Below are positions 54,159 through 64,000 of a stretch of DNA of 64,000 nucleotides, piece after piece. The stretch lies in assembly GCF_000878195.1 (NCBI RefSeq), contig NZ_JXST01000006.1, forward strand, positions 1-64,000. Reading direction: 5' to 3'. The translations under genes and the position numbers were made by a program. The stretch is from Mycolicibacterium llatzerense. GTDB taxonomy: Bacteria; Actinomycetota; Actinomycetes; Mycobacteriales; Mycobacteriaceae. A model generated the notes under the pieces. The model ran no database searches. It saw nothing but the letters and a program-made list of their open reading frames with translations, and had not been told where the DNA came from. The number at the start of each line of letters is the position of its first letter. The first letter of the stretch is position 1.

Positions 54159-54188
54159 TGCACGCCGACACTCCGTGTCGGGTGTGCA
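54159..54188 (+). terminator. Hairpin after the ROK gene
   Basis: CCGACAC (54165-54171) pairs exactly with GTGTCGG (54175-54181), extended by TGCAC and GTGCA-like ends. No T tract. It may be only partial, as mshA follows 90 bp later. Confidence 0.5.
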
Positions 54189-54275
54189 TTCTGCGGCCGA
54201 TCGATGGTGTTGAGCGTGCGCAGAATGCCCAGCTGTGACGCCCGGACAGAAAGCCACCGGCGCGACGGTGTAAGG

Positions 54276-55562
54276 ATGGAGGGCGTGCGTGTCGCCGTCC
54301 TGTCGGTCCATACCTCGCCGCTGGCCCAACCGGGTACCGGCGATGCGGGCGGTATGAACGTCTACGTCCTGCAGAGTGCCCTCGAGTTGGCCCGCCGCGG
54401 CGTCGAGGTGGAAATCTTCACCCGGGCCACGTCGTCGACCGACGCCCCGGTGGTGCGCGTGGCGCCCGGCGTGCTGGTGCGCAACGTGGTCGCCGGCCCG
54501 TTCGAGGGCCTGGACAAGTACGACCTGCCGACGCAGCTGTGCGCGTTCACCGCGGGCGTCCTGCGCGTCGAGGCCAACCACGAGCCGGGGTACTACGACA
54601 TCGTGCATTCGCACTACTGGCTCTCCGGACAGGTGGGCTGGCTGGCGTCGGACCGGTGGGCCGTGCCGTTGGTGCACACCTCCCACACGCTGGCCGCCGT
54701 GAAGAACCTGGCGCTGGCCGAAGGCGACACCCCGGAGCCGGCGCTGCGCGCAGTCGGCGAGCAGCAGGTCGTCGATGCCGCCGACCGGCTCATCGTCAAC
54801 ACCGAAGACGAAGCGCGGCAACTCGTTTCGCTGCACCACGCGGACCCGGCCCGCATCGACGTGGCATACCCCGGCGTCGACCTGGCGACCTTCACTCCCG
54901 GAGACAAAGCCGAAGCCCGTGCGGCACTGGGCCTTTCGCTTGACGAGCAAGTGGTCGCGTTCATCGGCCGCATCCAGCCGCTGAAGGCCCCCGACGTGCT
55001 GTTGCGGGCGGCCGCCAAGCTGCCCGACGTGCGCGTCGTCGTCGCGGGTGGTCCGTCGGGCAGTGGCCTGGCCGTGCCCGACGGGCTGGTTTCCCTGGCC
55101 GACGAGCTGGGTATCACCGACCGGGTGACGTTCCTGCCGCCGCAGTCCCGCGAACAGCTGGTCAATGTCTACCGCGCCGCGGATCTGGTTGCGGTGCCGA
55201 GCTATTCGGAATCTTTCGGATTGGTCGCGGTAGAGGCCCAGGCTTGCGGCACGCCCGTGGTGGCCGCCGCGGTGGGCGGGCTGCCCGTCGCGGTGCGCGA
55301 CGGCGTGAGCGGTGTCCTGGTCGAAGGCCACGATCCCGGCGACTGGGCAAACGCCATCGGGCGGACGCTGGAGCTGGGGCCGGAGACACTGCGCGAGGGC
55401 GCGCTGCAGCACGCCGCGACGTTCTCCTGGGCACATACCGTCGATGCGCTGCTGGCCGGCTACACGCGGGCCATCGCCGACTATCGCGGCCGTCGGCCTC
55501 GACGTGACGCCGCGGCGCGCCGCAGCCGCCGGTTCATGATCCGTCGGGGCGTGCGCGCGTGA
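54276..55562 (+). CDS. mshA: D-inositol-3-phosphate glycosyltransferase MshA
   Basis: 428 residues (ATG 54276; GTG 54285 is possible). First step of mycothiol synthesis: transfers GlcNAc from UDP-GlcNAc to inositol-3-phosphate. GT-B fold with the conserved [20 protein letters not shown] near the N-terminus, [31 protein letters not shown] (donor side) and [20 protein letters not shown] (E-x7-E-like donor motif). Shorter at the N-terminus than the M. tuberculosis protein. Overlaps the next gene by 4 nt. Confidence 0.96.
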   Translation: MEGVRVAVLSVHTSPLAQPGTGDAGGMNVYVLQSALELARRGVEVEIFTRATSSTDAPVVRVAPGVLVRNVVAGPFEGLDKYDLPTQLCAFTAGVLRVEANHEPGYYDIVHSHYWLSGQVGWLASDRWAVPLVHTSHTLAAVKNLALAEGDTPEPALRAVGEQQVVDAADRLIVNTEDEARQLVSLHHADPARIDVAYPGVDLATFTPGDKAEARAALGLSLDEQVVAFIGRIQPLKAPDVLLRAAAKLPDVRVVVAGGPSGSGLAVPDGLVSLADELGITDRVTFLPPQSREQLVNVYRAADLVAVPSYSESFGLVAVEAQACGTPVVAAAVGGLPVAVRDGVSGVLVEGHDPGDWANAIGRTLELGPETLREGALQHAATFSWAHTVDALLAGYTRAIADYRGRRPRRDAAARRSRRFMIRRGVRA

Positions 55563-56065
55563 CGTCCTCGACGACCGTCACCGAGTTGATCGAAGCCACC
55601 CTGCGGGCGCACGAACTCGATTTCTCGCACCACGACGGGGGAACGGGCGGGCGACCGGGGATCGTCGTGGCGCTGCCCGGCGAGCGTCGGCTGACCACCA
55701 ACACGCTGCTGAGCGTCGGCGACCACGGTGTACGTCTGGAGGCCTTCGTCTGCCGCAAGCCCGACGAGAATTTCGAGGGCGTCTACAAGTACCTGCTGCG
55801 CCGCAACCGGCGGCTCTACGGCATGGCGTACACGCTCGACAACATCGGCGACATCTACCTGGTGGGGCGCATGTCGCTGCACTCGGTGACCGCCGACGAG
55901 ATCGACCGGCTGCTCGGCCAGGTGATCGAGGCCGTCGACTTCGACTTCAACACCCTGCTGGAGCTGGGCTTCCGCTCGTCGATCGAGAAAGAGTGGAAGT
56001 GGCGGCTGGCCCGCGGGGAGTCGCTGAAGAACCTGCAGGCGTTCGAGCACCTGCGGCCGGAGTAG
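55559..56065 (+). CDS. YbjN / type III secretion chaperone-like protein (Rv0487 type)
   Basis: 168 residues of the YbjN family (chaperone-like CesT fold). [20 protein letters not shown] and [18 protein letters not shown] are characteristic. Function unknown; it overlaps mshA (GTGA), and this order is conserved in mycobacteria. Confidence 0.85.
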   Translation: MTSSTTVTELIEATLRAHELDFSHHDGGTGGRPGIVVALPGERRLTTNTLLSVGDHGVRLEAFVCRKPDENFEGVYKYLLRRNRRLYGMAYTLDNIGDIYLVGRMSLHSVTADEIDRLLGQVIEAVDFDFNTLLELGFRSSIEKEWKWRLARGESLKNLQAFEHLRPE

Positions 56066-56231
56066 GCGGACGGTACCGGCGTGTCGTTGCCGGGCGTGTC
56101 GGGCTGCTGGGGACATGTCCGATCTGACGGCACCGGGCGAAACATGTGGGGGACAGGCCTGCGCGGGACGGCGCAGCCACAGCTCCCGGGTGCGGCGAAG
56201 ACCACAAACCCGCACGTGAGAAGATCAGCCG

Positions 56232-56975
56232 ATGCCGACCTTGATCCTGCTGCGCCACGGCGAGAGCCAGTGGAACGAGAAGAACCTGTTCACCGGTTGG
56301 GTCGATGTCGACCTCACAGACAAGGGCCGGGCCGAAGCCGTTCGCGGCGGCAAGCTGCTGGTCGAACAGGGCGTGCTGCCGGACGTGCTGTACACGTCGC
56401 TGCTGCGCCGCGCGATCACCACCGCCAACCTGGCGCTCGACGCCGCCGACCGGCACTGGATTCCCGTGCATCGCGACTGGCGCCTCAACGAGCGGCACTA
56501 CGGCGCGCTGCAGGGCCTCGACAAGGCCGAGACCCTGGCCAAGTACGGCCAGGAGCAGTTCATGTCGTGGCGCCGCAGCTACGACACCCCGCCGCCCCCG
56601 ATCGAGCAGGGCAGCACCTACAGCCAGGACAGCGACCCGCGGTACGCCGGCATCGACGCGCCGCTCACCGAATGCCTCGCCGACGTCGTCAAGCGGTTCG
56701 TGCCGTACTACGAGCAGACCATCGTGCCCGACCTCAAGGCCGGCAAGACCGTCCTGATCGCCGCGCACGGTAATTCGCTGCGCGCTCTGGTGAAGTACCT
56801 CGACGGCATGTCCGACGACGAGATCACGGGCCTGAACATCCCGACGGGCATCCCGCTGAAGTACGAGCTGGACGAGAATCTGAAGCCGACGGTGCCCGGT
56901 GGCGAGTACCTCGACCCCGAGGCCGCTGCGGCCGGCGCCGCCGCCGTCGCCGCGCAGGGTGCGAAAAAGAACTGA
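56232..56975 (+). CDS. gpmA: 2,3-bisphosphoglycerate-dependent phosphoglycerate mutase
   Basis: 247 residues. Interconverts 3- and 2-phosphoglycerate in glycolysis. Phospho-His in [18 protein letters not shown] (His about residue 9) and the second His in [15 protein letters not shown] (about 179). Ortholog of Rv0489 (gpm1). The Rv0488-type gene found between in H37Rv is missing here. Confidence 0.96.
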   Translation: MPTLILLRHGESQWNEKNLFTGWVDVDLTDKGRAEAVRGGKLLVEQGVLPDVLYTSLLRRAITTANLALDAADRHWIPVHRDWRLNERHYGALQGLDKAETLAKYGQEQFMSWRRSYDTPPPPIEQGSTYSQDSDPRYAGIDAPLTECLADVVKRFVPYYEQTIVPDLKAGKTVLIAAHGNSLRALVKYLDGMSDDEITGLNIPTGIPLKYELDENLKPTVPGGEYLDPEAAAAGAAAVAAQGAKKN

Positions 56976-56991
56976 TCGCATCAGAACAGTC

Positions 56992-57081
56992 GGTGAACTC
57001 CGGTGAACGCCGGCCGAACACCTGGATTTGTTCATGTGACTTGCACCGTTCTGGCCGCTCGCTGCTGGGATGACGTTCACC
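56992..57081. promoter_or_regulatory. RegX3-box-like repeats in the senX3 promoter
   Basis: GGTGAAC at 56992-56998 and 57002-57008 (10-bp period) and the opposite-strand form GTTCACC at 57075-57081 are the GTTCACC half-sites of the PhoP/RegX3 type. The last one lies upstream of the -10 box, fitting autoregulation. Confidence 0.6.
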
Positions 57082-57088
57082 TGATGCG

Positions 57089-57094
57089 TACGAT
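57089..57094 (+). promoter_or_regulatory. -10 box (TACGAT) for leaderless senX3
   Basis: TACGAT, TTCTGC, then GTG at 57101. Confidence 0.5.
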
Positions 57095-57100
57095 TTCTGC

Positions 57101-58318
57101 GTGAGCTTGTCGTCCGCGCTGCCTCTGGTGGCCGCCACGGCGCTGCTCGCGTTGGCCCTGGGCATCGCGATCGGCATGCGGTGGGTGGTGCGGCGCAGCG
57201 ACCGCCGCGAACGTCGCACCGCGGAGCAGTCCGGGCTCACGGTGTCGGAGATGTTCGCCCACATCGTGTCCATGTCACCGCTGGGGATGGCGGTGGTCGA
57301 CACCTACCGCGACGTCGTCTACACCAACGCCCTGGCCAAAGATCTCGGTCTGGTGAGCGACCGGCTGCTGGACGACCGGGCCTGGGAGGCCGCGCAGCGG
57401 ACCCTGGCCACCGGGGAAGACGTCGAGTTCGACCTGTCTCCGGCCAAACGGGCGAACCCGGGCCGGTCCCGGGTGGCCGTGCGTGGCCTGGCCCGTCAGC
57501 TGACCGAAGAGGACGGCCGCTTCGCGGTGGTCTACGTCAACGACCAGTCCGAACAGGCCCGTATGGAGGCCAGTCGCCGCGACTTCGTCGCCAACGTCAG
57601 CCACGAGCTCAAGACCCCGGTCGGTGCCATGGGGCTGCTGGCCGAGGCGCTGCTGGCGTCCTCCGAGGACCAGGAGATGGTCAACCGCTTCGCCGAGAAG
57701 ATCGTCACCGAATCCACCCGGCTGGCCAACATGGTCGGTGAACTGATCGAGCTGTCAAGGCTGCAGGGCGCCGAGCCGCTGCCGCACCTGGATGCGGTGG
57801 ACGTGGATTCGGTTGTCGCCGAAGTGGTTTCCCGGCACAAGGTGGCCGCCGACAACGCCGACATCGCGATCACCACCGACGCGCCCCGCGGTTACCAGGT
57901 GCTGGGCAGTGAGACCCTGTTGGCGACCGCGCTGGCGAACCTGGTGTCCAACGCAATCTCTTACTCGCCCAAGGGTTCTCAGGTGTCGATCAGCCGGCGC
58001 TGCTACGGCGACAACATCGAGATCGCGGTGACAGACCGCGGCATCGGCATCGAAAAAGCCGACCAGGAGCGGGTTTTCGAACGATTCTTCCGCGTCGACA
58101 AGGCGCGGTCCCGGGCCACGGGCGGCACCGGGCTTGGGTTGGCCATCGTCAAGCATGTGGCGGCCAACCACAACGGAACCATCCGGCTGTGGAGTCAGCC
58201 GGGAACGGGATCGACGTTCACGTTGTCGATTCCGGCTTATCTCGATTCGGACGACGCTGACGTCGACGAGGGGGATGATCACTCGATGCCATCACAAGGA
58301 GGGCGACCGAACCAATGA
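57101..58318 (+). CDS. senX3: Sensor histidine kinase SenX3
   Basis: 405 residues. Membrane helix near the N-terminus ([18 protein letters not shown]), PAS-like domain (about 45-150), phospho-acceptor His in [18 protein letters not shown] (about residues 161-178), ATPase N/G boxes ([38 protein letters not shown]). Senses phosphate limitation with the Pst system and phosphorylates RegX3. Overlaps regX3 by 4 nt. Confidence 0.96.
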   Translation: MSLSSALPLVAATALLALALGIAIGMRWVVRRSDRRERRTAEQSGLTVSEMFAHIVSMSPLGMAVVDTYRDVVYTNALAKDLGLVSDRLLDDRAWEAAQRTLATGEDVEFDLSPAKRANPGRSRVAVRGLARQLTEEDGRFAVVYVNDQSEQARMEASRRDFVANVSHELKTPVGAMGLLAEALLASSEDQEMVNRFAEKIVTESTRLANMVGELIELSRLQGAEPLPHLDAVDVDSVVAEVVSRHKVAADNADIAITTDAPRGYQVLGSETLLATALANLVSNAISYSPKGSQVSISRRCYGDNIEIAVTDRGIGIEKADQERVFERFFRVDKARSRATGGTGLGLAIVKHVAANHNGTIRLWSQPGTGSTFTLSIPAYLDSDDADVDEGDDHSMPSQGGRPNQ

Positions 58319-59001
58319 CCAGTGTGCTGATCGTGGAGGACGAGGAGTCCCTGGCCGATCCCTTGGCGTTCTTGTTGCGCAAGGAAGGTTTCGAAGCCAC
58401 CGTCGTGACCGATGGTCCGTCGGCGTTGGCCGAGTTCGACCGGGCCGGTGCCGACATCGTCCTCTTGGACCTGATGCTGCCCGGTATGAGCGGCACCGAC
58501 GTGTGTAAGCAGTTGCGCTCACGGTCGGGCGTCCCGGTCATCATGGTGACCGCCCGGGACAGCGAGATCGACAAGGTCGTCGGCCTGGAACTGGGCGCCG
58601 ACGACTACGTCACCAAGCCGTACTCGGCCCGTGAGCTCATCGCCCGGATCCGGGCCGTGCTGCGTCGCGGCGGCGAGTCCGACGACGTCGTCGGCGCCGA
58701 CGGGGTGCTGGAGGCCGGGCCGGTCCGGATGGACGTCGAGCGGCACATCGTGTCGGTCAACGGCGACGCCATCACGCTGCCGCTCAAGGAGTTCGACCTG
58801 CTCGAGTACCTGATGCGCAACAGCGGGCGCGTGCTGACCCGTGGCCAGTTGATCGACCGCGTGTGGGGCGCCGACTACGTCGGTGACACCAAGACCCTCG
58901 ACGTCCACGTGAAGCGGCTGCGCTCCAAGATCGAGGCGGACCCGGCCAACCCGGTGCACCTCGTCACCGTTCGTGGGTTGGGCTACAAGCTCGAGGGCTA
59001 G
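58315..59001 (+). CDS. regX3: Response regulator RegX3
   Basis: 228 residues. Receiver domain with acceptor Asp in [14 protein letters not shown] (about residue 52) and Lys in [12 protein letters not shown] (about 101); OmpR/PhoB-type winged helix C-terminus ([20 protein letters not shown], about 157-176). Activates phosphate-starvation genes. ATGA overlap with senX3. Confidence 0.97.
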   Translation: MTSVLIVEDEESLADPLAFLLRKEGFEATVVTDGPSALAEFDRAGADIVLLDLMLPGMSGTDVCKQLRSRSGVPVIMVTARDSEIDKVVGLELGADDYVTKPYSARELIARIRAVLRRGGESDDVVGADGVLEAGPVRMDVERHIVSVNGDAITLPLKEFDLLEYLMRNSGRVLTRGQLIDRVWGADYVGDTKTLDVHVKRLRSKIEADPANPVHLVTVRGLGYKLEG

Positions 59002-59017
59002 TTTCCCGCGCTGGCGG

Positions 59018-59860
59018 TTACTTCTTGGCGGCCTTCGCAGCCTCCGTGGCCGGGTGGACGGCGATGAGCCCCAGCCCGGCCCGGCGCTTGCACAGGGCCG
59101 CCAGCTCGGCGTACACCTTCTTGCCCAGCAGCTCGGTCAGCTCGGGCCCGTAGGACTCCCACACGGCCTTGGCGCCGACGTGCGCGGCCGGGTCGCCGGT
59201 GCAGTACCAGACGAGGTCGTGGCCGCCCTCGCCCCAGCCGCGCCGGTCGTATTCGGTGACGACGGTCCGCAGGATTTCGGTGCCGTCCGGGCGGGTCACC
59301 CAGTCCTGGGTCCGGCGGATCGGTAGCTGCCAGCACACCTCGGGCTTCATGGTCAGCGGTTCGACACCGAGCTTGAGCGCCTTGCTGTGCAGTGCGCAGC
59401 CGACGCCGCCGGCGAAACCCGGGCGGTTCAGGAAGATGCACGCACCCTTGTATTTGCGGGTCCGCAGGTTGGGCTTGTCGTCGTACTCGTCCATCTCGAG
59501 GTAGCCCTTGCGGCCCAGGCCCTTCTCCCGGAACTGCCAGTCCTCGTCGGTCAGCAGCTTGACCGACTCCTCGAGCTGCGCGACATCGTCGTCATCGGCC
59601 ATGAAGGCGCCGTGGCTGCAGCAGCCGTCATCGGGCCGTCCCTCGACGGTGCCCTGGCATGCCGGTGTCCCGAAGACACAGGTCCATTTCGACAGCAGCC
59701 ACGTCATATCCGCGGCGATCAGATGCTCCGAATTGTCCGGATCGAAGAACTCCACCCACTCGCGGGCAAAGTCCAGTCCGACCTCGTGGGAACCGGGCTT
59801 CGGCGGCGCCTCGTTCTTGGGCGCACCAGCGCCACCGGCACTGATCTGTGATGCGGTCAC
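59018..59860 (-). CDS. Conserved Cys-containing protein (Rv0495c type)
   Basis: 280 residues (GTG 59860; the longer frame to 59929 would overlap the next gene). Several conserved Cys: [29 protein letters not shown] and [12 protein letters not shown], compatible with a metal site similar to YkgJ/UPF0153-type clusters. C-terminus Ala/Lys-rich. No known function. Divergent from ppx with 34 bp between starts. Confidence 0.82.
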   Translation of the reverse strand: MTASQISAGGAGAPKNEAPPKPGSHEVGLDFAREWVEFFDPDNSEHLIAADMTWLLSKWTCVFGTPACQGTVEGRPDDGCCSHGAFMADDDDVAQLEESVKLLTDEDWQFREKGLGRKGYLEMDEYDDKPNLRTRKYKGACIFLNRPGFAGGVGCALHSKALKLGVEPLTMKPEVCWQLPIRRTQDWVTRPDGTEILRTVVTEYDRRGWGEGGHDLVWYCTGDPAAHVGAKAVWESYGPELTELLGKKVYAELAALCKRRAGLGLIAVHPATEAAKAAKK

Positions 59861-59881
59861 AGCACGCAACCGTAGACCCGT

Positions 59882-59887
59882 TACCGT
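59882..59887 (+). promoter_or_regulatory. -10 box (TACCGT) for leaderless ppx/gppA transcript
   Basis: TACCGT, 7 nt, then GTG at 59895. Confidence 0.5.
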
Positions 59888-59894
59888 GGTTTCC

Positions 59895-60881
59895 GTGCGA
59901 TTGGGCGTCCTCGACGTGGGCAGTAACACCGTTCATCTGTTGGTAGTCGACGCGCGCCGCGGCGGGCACCCGACACCGATGAGTTCGACCAAGGCCTCAC
60001 TGCGCCTTGCGGAGGCCATTGACGACACCGGCAAATTGACCCGCAAGGGCGCTGACAGCCTGGTCGCGACCGTCGACGAGTTCGCCAAGATCGCCACCAG
60101 CTCGGGCTGTGCGGAGTTTATGGCGTTCGCCACATCCGCGGTCCGGGACGCCACCAACTCCGAAGCGGTGCTGGCCCGCGTCCGGGCCGAGACCGGCGTC
60201 CAGCTGCAGGTCCTGTCCGGGGTCGACGAATCCCGGCTCACCTTCCTGGCGGTGCGCCGCTGGTACGGCTGGAGCGCGGGCCGCATCATCAACCTCGACA
60301 TCGGCGGGGGTTCGCTGGAATTGTCGGGCGGTATCGACGAAGAACCCGACGTCGCGCTGTCAATGCCGCTGGGTGCGGGCCGATTGACGCGGGAATGGCT
60401 GCAGGAGGATCCGCCGGGCCGTCGGCGCGTGGCCGTGCTGCGGGACTGGCTGGACAACGAGCTGTCCGCCTCGGCGGCCAAGGTGCTCTCTGCGGGCACC
60501 CCGGAGCTGGCGGTCGCGACCTCGAAGACGTTCCGGTCGCTGGCCCGGCTCACCGGTGCGGCGCCGTCCGGGGCGGGGCCGCGCGTGAAGCGCACGTTGA
60601 CCGCCGCTGGCCTCAGACAGCTCATATCTTTCATCTCTAGGATGACCACGGCTGACAGAGCCGAGTTGGAAGGGGTGAGTGCCGACCGCGCGCCACAGAT
60701 CGTGGCCGGTGCGTTGGTGGCCGAGGCGACCATGAGGGCGCTGTCGCTCGACGCGGTGGACATCTGCCCGTGGGCATTGCGGGAGGGTGTGATTCTGCGG
60801 AAACTCGACAGTGAAGCCGATGGAACCGACTTGGTGGAAACGTTCGCGGGCTTAGCTCCCGCCAAAGGCGAGACACGATGA
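59895..60881 (+). CDS. Exopolyphosphatase / pppGpp phosphatase (Ppx/GppA family, Rv0496 type)
   Basis: 328 residues. ASKHA-fold hydrolase: [16 protein letters not shown] at the start (phosphate-binding), [15 protein letters not shown], and [15 protein letters not shown] (about residues 133-147). Short Ppx1 form. Degrades polyphosphate and/or pppGpp; in M. tuberculosis Rv0496 is a short-chain exopolyphosphatase. Overlaps the next gene by 4 nt. Confidence 0.92.
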   Translation: MRLGVLDVGSNTVHLLVVDARRGGHPTPMSSTKASLRLAEAIDDTGKLTRKGADSLVATVDEFAKIATSSGCAEFMAFATSAVRDATNSEAVLARVRAETGVQLQVLSGVDESRLTFLAVRRWYGWSAGRIINLDIGGGSLELSGGIDEEPDVALSMPLGAGRLTREWLQEDPPGRRRVAVLRDWLDNELSASAAKVLSAGTPELAVATSKTFRSLARLTGAAPSGAGPRVKRTLTAAGLRQLISFISRMTTADRAELEGVSADRAPQIVAGALVAEATMRALSLDAVDICPWALREGVILRKLDSEADGTDLVETFAGLAPAKGETR

Positions 60882-62008
60882 CAGATTCAGACGACTTCTC
60901 CGCGACGCGACCGATCTCGGTCGCCGAGCTGCTGGCCAAGAACGGCACCATCGGTGCACCGCCCGTCGGCGGCCGCCGCCGCCGGCGGCGGGGGAACAGC
61001 GACGCGGTGACGGTCGCCGAACTGACCGGCGAAATCCCGATCATCCGGCCGGAGACGCTGCACGCAGAGCCCGCGCAGGCCCCGGAAGTTCCGGAGCCCA
61101 TCGCGGAGCCCGAGTCCGAACCCGAAGCCGTCGTCGAGCCTGAGGCCCCGGCTGAAGCCACAGCCGTCGCCGTCGAGGACGAGACGCCGTCCGCCGCCGA
61201 CGAGATGGAGCCCGACGACACCGGCGCCCACTACGTCGTCGACGAGGCGATGCTGCACACCGACCTCGTCGACCCGGCGCCCGCAGACGCCGCGGCCGAC
61301 GACTACGAGGACCACTTGCGCCGCCGCGACGCCGAGGCCGATCCGCTGGAGTTCGTGGCGCCGTCGTCGCGCAAGCCCGCGTTCCGCTGGTCGTTCAAGC
61401 CGGTGCGCGGCGCCGAGGAGATGAGCCCCGACCTGGTCGACGAGGACGTGCCCGCCGACGCGGACGTCGACGACGATCTGCTGTCGTTCAAGGATGCGGA
61501 GCCCGTCGCCAAGCTCCCCGTCGACGCCGACGCCGCCGCGGCTGCTGACGCCACTGACGACGCCGCCGGCGTGCGCGATACGTCGCGGGAAGGCCGGAGT
61601 TCGCGCTACGACGCCCTGTTCGGTGGCTTCGCCGCCGACGAGGACACCCGCCGCGACGACGTCGAGGCCGCGTTCCATGACGAAGCGGAACGCGACGACC
61701 ACGACTACGACCGCGACGAAGCCGATCACGAGGACGAACAGGCCGGTTCGGGCCTGAAGCGCGGCGCCTGGGTGGTCGGCCAGAGCCTGTTGGCCGTCGC
61801 GTTCGGTGCCGGCATGTTCTTCGCGTTCGACCAGTTGTGGCGCTGGAACCAGATCGTGGCGCTGATGCTGTCGATGCTGGTCATCCTCGGCCTGGTCGCC
61901 GGTATCCGGGTGATCCGCAAGGACCACGACCTGGCCAGCACACTGATCGCGATCCTGGTCGGCGGCCTGGTCACGTTCGGGCCCCTCGCACTGCTCTACT
62001 CGGCCTGA
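60878..62008 (+). CDS. Acidic membrane protein (Rv0497 type)
   Basis: 376 residues. A long acidic, Asp/Glu/Ala-rich cytosolic part (about 1-290, for example EPIAEPESEPEAVVEPEAP) and C-terminal membrane helices (GQSLLAVAFGAGMFFAFDQL, IVALMLSMLVILGLVAG, ASTLIAILVGGLVTFGPLAL). Conserved in mycobacteria, function unknown. ATGA overlap with ppx. Confidence 0.82.
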   Translation: MTDSDDFSATRPISVAELLAKNGTIGAPPVGGRRRRRRGNSDAVTVAELTGEIPIIRPETLHAEPAQAPEVPEPIAEPESEPEAVVEPEAPAEATAVAVEDETPSAADEMEPDDTGAHYVVDEAMLHTDLVDPAPADAAADDYEDHLRRRDAEADPLEFVAPSSRKPAFRWSFKPVRGAEEMSPDLVDEDVPADADVDDDLLSFKDAEPVAKLPVDADAAAAADATDDAAGVRDTSREGRSSRYDALFGGFAADEDTRRDDVEAAFHDEAERDDHDYDRDEADHEDEQAGSGLKRGAWVVGQSLLAVAFGAGMFFAFDQLWRWNQIVALMLSMLVILGLVAGIRVIRKDHDLASTLIAILVGGLVTFGPLALLYSA

Positions 62009-62019
62009 GCCGGAGCCCT

Positions 62020-62865
62020 GTGCGTCCCGCCATCAAGGTCGGCCTGTCCACCGCCTCGGTCTATCCACTGCGGACCGAGGCTGCCTTCGAGTACGCCGCA
62101 CGCCTGGGCTACGACGGTGTCGAGCTGATGGTGTGGGCCGAGCCCGTCAGCCAGGACATCGACGCCATCGAGCGGATGTCGGAGCGCTGGGGCGTGCCGG
62201 TGCTCAGCGTGCATGCGCCGTGTCTGCTGATCTCGCAGCGGGTGTGGGGCTCCAACCCCATCCCGAAGCTGGAACGCAGCGTGCGGGCCGCTGAGCAGCT
62301 GGGTGCGCAGACGGTCGTCGTGCACCCGCCGTTCCGGTGGCAGCGCCGCTACGCCGAGGGTTTCTCGGATCAGGTGCTCGAGCTGGAGGCGTCCAGCGAC
62401 GTGCTGGTCGCGGTCGAGAACATGTTCCCGTTCCGCACGGACCGGTTCTTCGGCACCGGCCAGCCGTCCATCGAGCGGATGCGCAAGCGTGGCGGGGCCC
62501 CGGGACCTGGGATCTCGGCGTTCGCGCCGTCCTACGACCCGCTGGACGGCAATCACGCGCACTACACCCTGGACCTGTCGCATTCGGCGACGGCCGGGAC
62601 CGATGCCATCGACATGGCCCGCCGGATGGGCAAGGGGCTGGTGCACCTGCATCTGTGCGACGGCAACGGTGCGTCCACCGACGAACATCTGGTGCCGGGG
62701 CGCGGCAGCCAGCCGACCGTACAGGTCTGTCAGATGCTCGCCGCCAGTGAATTCTCCGGTCACGTGATCCTGGAGGTCACCACGTCGGCGGCGCGCAACA
62801 ACGCCGAGCGTGAGGCGCTACTCGTCGAGTCGCTCGAATTCGCCCGTCGGCACCTGCTGCGCTGA
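62020..62865 (+). CDS. Sugar-phosphate isomerase/epimerase-like TIM-barrel protein (Rv0498 type)
   Basis: 281 residues from GTG 62020. Xylose-isomerase-like TIM barrel: GYDGVELMVWAEP, SVHAPCLLIS, VAVENMFPF (metal Glu), GLVHLHLCDGNG and GHVILEV (metal ligands). Substrate unknown. Eleven bp after the Rv0497-type gene; probably one operon 59895-62865. A longer frame upstream is a shadow of the previous gene. Confidence 0.85.
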   Translation: MRPAIKVGLSTASVYPLRTEAAFEYAARLGYDGVELMVWAEPVSQDIDAIERMSERWGVPVLSVHAPCLLISQRVWGSNPIPKLERSVRAAEQLGAQTVVVHPPFRWQRRYAEGFSDQVLELEASSDVLVAVENMFPFRTDRFFGTGQPSIERMRKRGGAPGPGISAFAPSYDPLDGNHAHYTLDLSHSATAGTDAIDMARRMGKGLVHLHLCDGNGASTDEHLVPGRGSQPTVQVCQMLAASEFSGHVILEVTTSAARNNAEREALLVESLEFARRHLLR

Positions 62866-62894
62866 CCCTGCGCCGTCCTGGCATGCTGTCTTCC

Positions 62895-63758
62895 GTGGCG
62901 AGAATTGCGATCATCGGTGGCGGAAATATCGGAGAGGCCTTGCTGGCGGGGCTGTTGCAGGCAGGGCGGCAGGTCAAGGATCTGGTCGTCGCCGAGGCTT
63001 ATCCGGCGCGTGCCGCGCAGCTCGCCGAGAAGTACTCCGTCCGGGTCACCGACGTCGCCGACGCCGCCGAGAACGCGGCTTACGTGATCGTGGCCGTCAA
63101 ACCCGACGCCGTCGAGGGCGTCGTCGAGGTGCTGGCCGAACTGGCCTCCGACGCCGACAGCAGCAGCGTCGAGCAGGTCGTGGTGTCGGTGGCTGCGGGC
63201 GTCCCGACGGCCTTCTACGAGGCCAAGCTGCCGGCCGGCGCGCCGGTGGTGCGGGTGATGCCGAATACGCCGATGCTGGTGGGCGCGGGCGTCACCGCGC
63301 TGTCGCGTGGCCGGTTCGCGAACGAAGCCCAACTCGCCGAGGTGTCCGAGATCTTCTCGGCCGTCGGCGCGGTGCTGACCGTGCCGGAGAAGCAGATGGA
63401 CGCGGTGACCGCGGTGTCCGGTTCGGGCCCCGCGTACTTCTTCCTGATGGTCGAGGCCGTGGTGGACGCGGGCGTCGCGGCGGGCCTGCCGCGGGCCGTG
63501 GCGACCGAGTTGGCGGTCCAGACGATGGCCGGTTCGGCGGCCATGTTGCTCAATCGGATGGGTGATTCGGGAACCGGTTCTGCGGTCGGTCCGCTGGATA
63601 CCAGCGCCGCCGAATTGCGGGCCTCTGTGACCTCTCCGGGGGGCACTACCGCCGCTGGGCTGCGGGAACTCGAACGGGGCGGCCTGCGCTCCGCGGTCGC
63701 AAGTGCGGTCGAAGCCGCAAAAACACGGTCTGAGCAGCTAAGAATTACATCTGAGTAG
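62895..63758 (+). CDS. proC: Pyrroline-5-carboxylate reductase
   Basis: 287 residues from GTG 62895 (ATG 62883 is possible; the M. tuberculosis protein is annotated with a similar four-residue leader). Last step of proline synthesis. NADPH-binding IAIIGGGNIGEALLAGLL, AVKPDAVEGV, RVMPNTPMLVGAG and the active-site AVSGSGPAYFFLMVEA. A CATGCT box 7 nt before the GTG supports the shorter start. Confidence 0.95.
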   Translation: MARIAIIGGGNIGEALLAGLLQAGRQVKDLVVAEAYPARAAQLAEKYSVRVTDVADAAENAAYVIVAVKPDAVEGVVEVLAELASDADSSSVEQVVVSVAAGVPTAFYEAKLPAGAPVVRVMPNTPMLVGAGVTALSRGRFANEAQLAEVSEIFSAVGAVLTVPEKQMDAVTAVSGSGPAYFFLMVEAVVDAGVAAGLPRAVATELAVQTMAGSAAMLLNRMGDSGTGSAVGPLDTSAAELRASVTSPGGTTAAGLRELERGGLRSAVASAVEAAKTRSEQLRITSE

Positions 63759-63897
63759 TTCTAAGATTTCAGATTGATTACCCCACACCCGTCGCAATAA
63801 CCACATTGGCCACGCTATTCTCCTTCTCGTAAGCACGCGTTGGTGCCAGCGGAGGGGAAGCCGCTGGAGCTGGCCGTGCCTGATTGATTGGGTTGCG

Positions 63898-64000
63898 ATG
63901 ACGTCTATGAACGGGCCATCGGCGCGTGACGGTGGCGATCAGCCACGAACGCAGTTCCTGACTGTTGCCGAGGTTGCGAGTCTGATGCGGGTAAGCAAGA
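63898..64000 (+). CDS. Excisionase-family helix-turn-helix protein (Rv0500A type), partial
   Basis: Starts at ATG 63898 and runs off the right edge. The visible part has TQFLTVAEVASLMRVSK, the beginning of a MerR/excisionase-type DNA-binding domain. Position after proC matches Rv0500A, a small DNA-binding protein. Upstream 63759-63897 holds its promoter. Confidence 0.8.
   Translation, partial: MTSMNGPSARDGGDQPRTQFLTVAEVASLMRVSK

Noticed and set aside
52776..55436. Minus-strand frame of 886 codons across the ROK regulator and mshA
   Set aside because: Despite its length it is the Arg/Gly/His/Gln-rich antisense of two well-supported genes.

Overview
The window is high-GC mycobacterial chromosome, most likely from a rapidly growing species (Mycolicibacterium type). 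From memory of the M. tuberculosis gene order, most of it follows the H37Rv segment from about Rv0439c to Rv0500A. Blocks not found at that place in H37Rv are inserted, mainly at 7.5-22.6 kb, 29-32 kb and 38-40 kb. HbhA, MshA, RamB, UmaA, SenX3-RegX3 and the DUF2505, DUF2516 and DUF2599 families fix the lineage. No tRNA, rRNA, CRISPR array, prophage or transposase was recognised.

Layout. 0-4 kb: a Gly/Asn-rich PGRS-like protein without a PE domain (runs off the left edge), an AT-richer gap, and a tiny exported protein of MPTR-like repeats. 4-7.4 kb: a divergent SDR/TetR pair, then groEL2 behind two tandem CIRCE operators. 7.5-14.3 kb: a tightly overlapping seven-gene cluster (exported NTF2-like protein, MoxR AAA+ ATPase, DUF58, small membrane protein, two VWA-fold membrane proteins, TPR protein). 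14.4-22.6 kb: a truncated DUF559-type remnant, PNPOx-like protein, D-aminoacylase-type amidohydrolase, PadR-like regulator, VOC-DinB-PAP2 operon, aldehyde dehydrogenase, PPK2 and a membrane protein. 22.7-29 kb: S9 peptidase, DUF779, lpdC, a small membrane protein, an AhpD-like protein and a PAP2_3 membrane protein. 29-32 kb: a minus-strand operon that looks like a type VII secretion substrate set (EspC-like protein, WXG-like/DUF4185 fusion, two exported Cys-containing proteins). 32-38 kb: ramB, acyl-ACP thioesterase, isocitrate lyase, fadB2 and umaA (acetate/fatty-acid metabolism and mycolate modification). 38-40.7 kb: a DUF559 nuclease-like gene between two matching palindromes, a second PPK2, and madR. 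40.8-46.8 kb: DUF445 protein, an Rv0474-type regulator, hbhA, three small genes with deoC, DUF2993 protein and a nitrilase. 46.8-51.9 kb: GH3 hexosaminidase-like protein, methyltransferase, DUF2505, murB and an L,D-transpeptidase (cell-wall genes). 51.9-59 kb: SDR, a poly-cysteine leader peptide ahead of a ROK-type regulator, mshA, a YbjN-like protein, phosphoglycerate mutase and senX3-regX3. 59-64 kb: an Rv0495c-type protein, Ppx/GppA, a membrane protein, a sugar-phosphate-isomerase-like protein, proC and the start of an excisionase-type DNA-binding protein.

Themes. Cell-envelope functions dominate. Polyphosphate and phosphate functions recur (two different PPK2 enzymes, one Ppx/GppA, SenX3-RegX3). 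Many genes show a TANNNT box 6-7 nt before the start codon, which points to leaderless transcripts. The most notable items are the poly-Cys leader upstream of the ROK-mshA genes, the predicted type VII effector operon with a DUF4185 domain, the DUF559 gene bracketed by covarying palindromes, and the MoxR/VWA/TPR cluster next to groEL2. Names come from recognising sequence families by eye; no database search was run.
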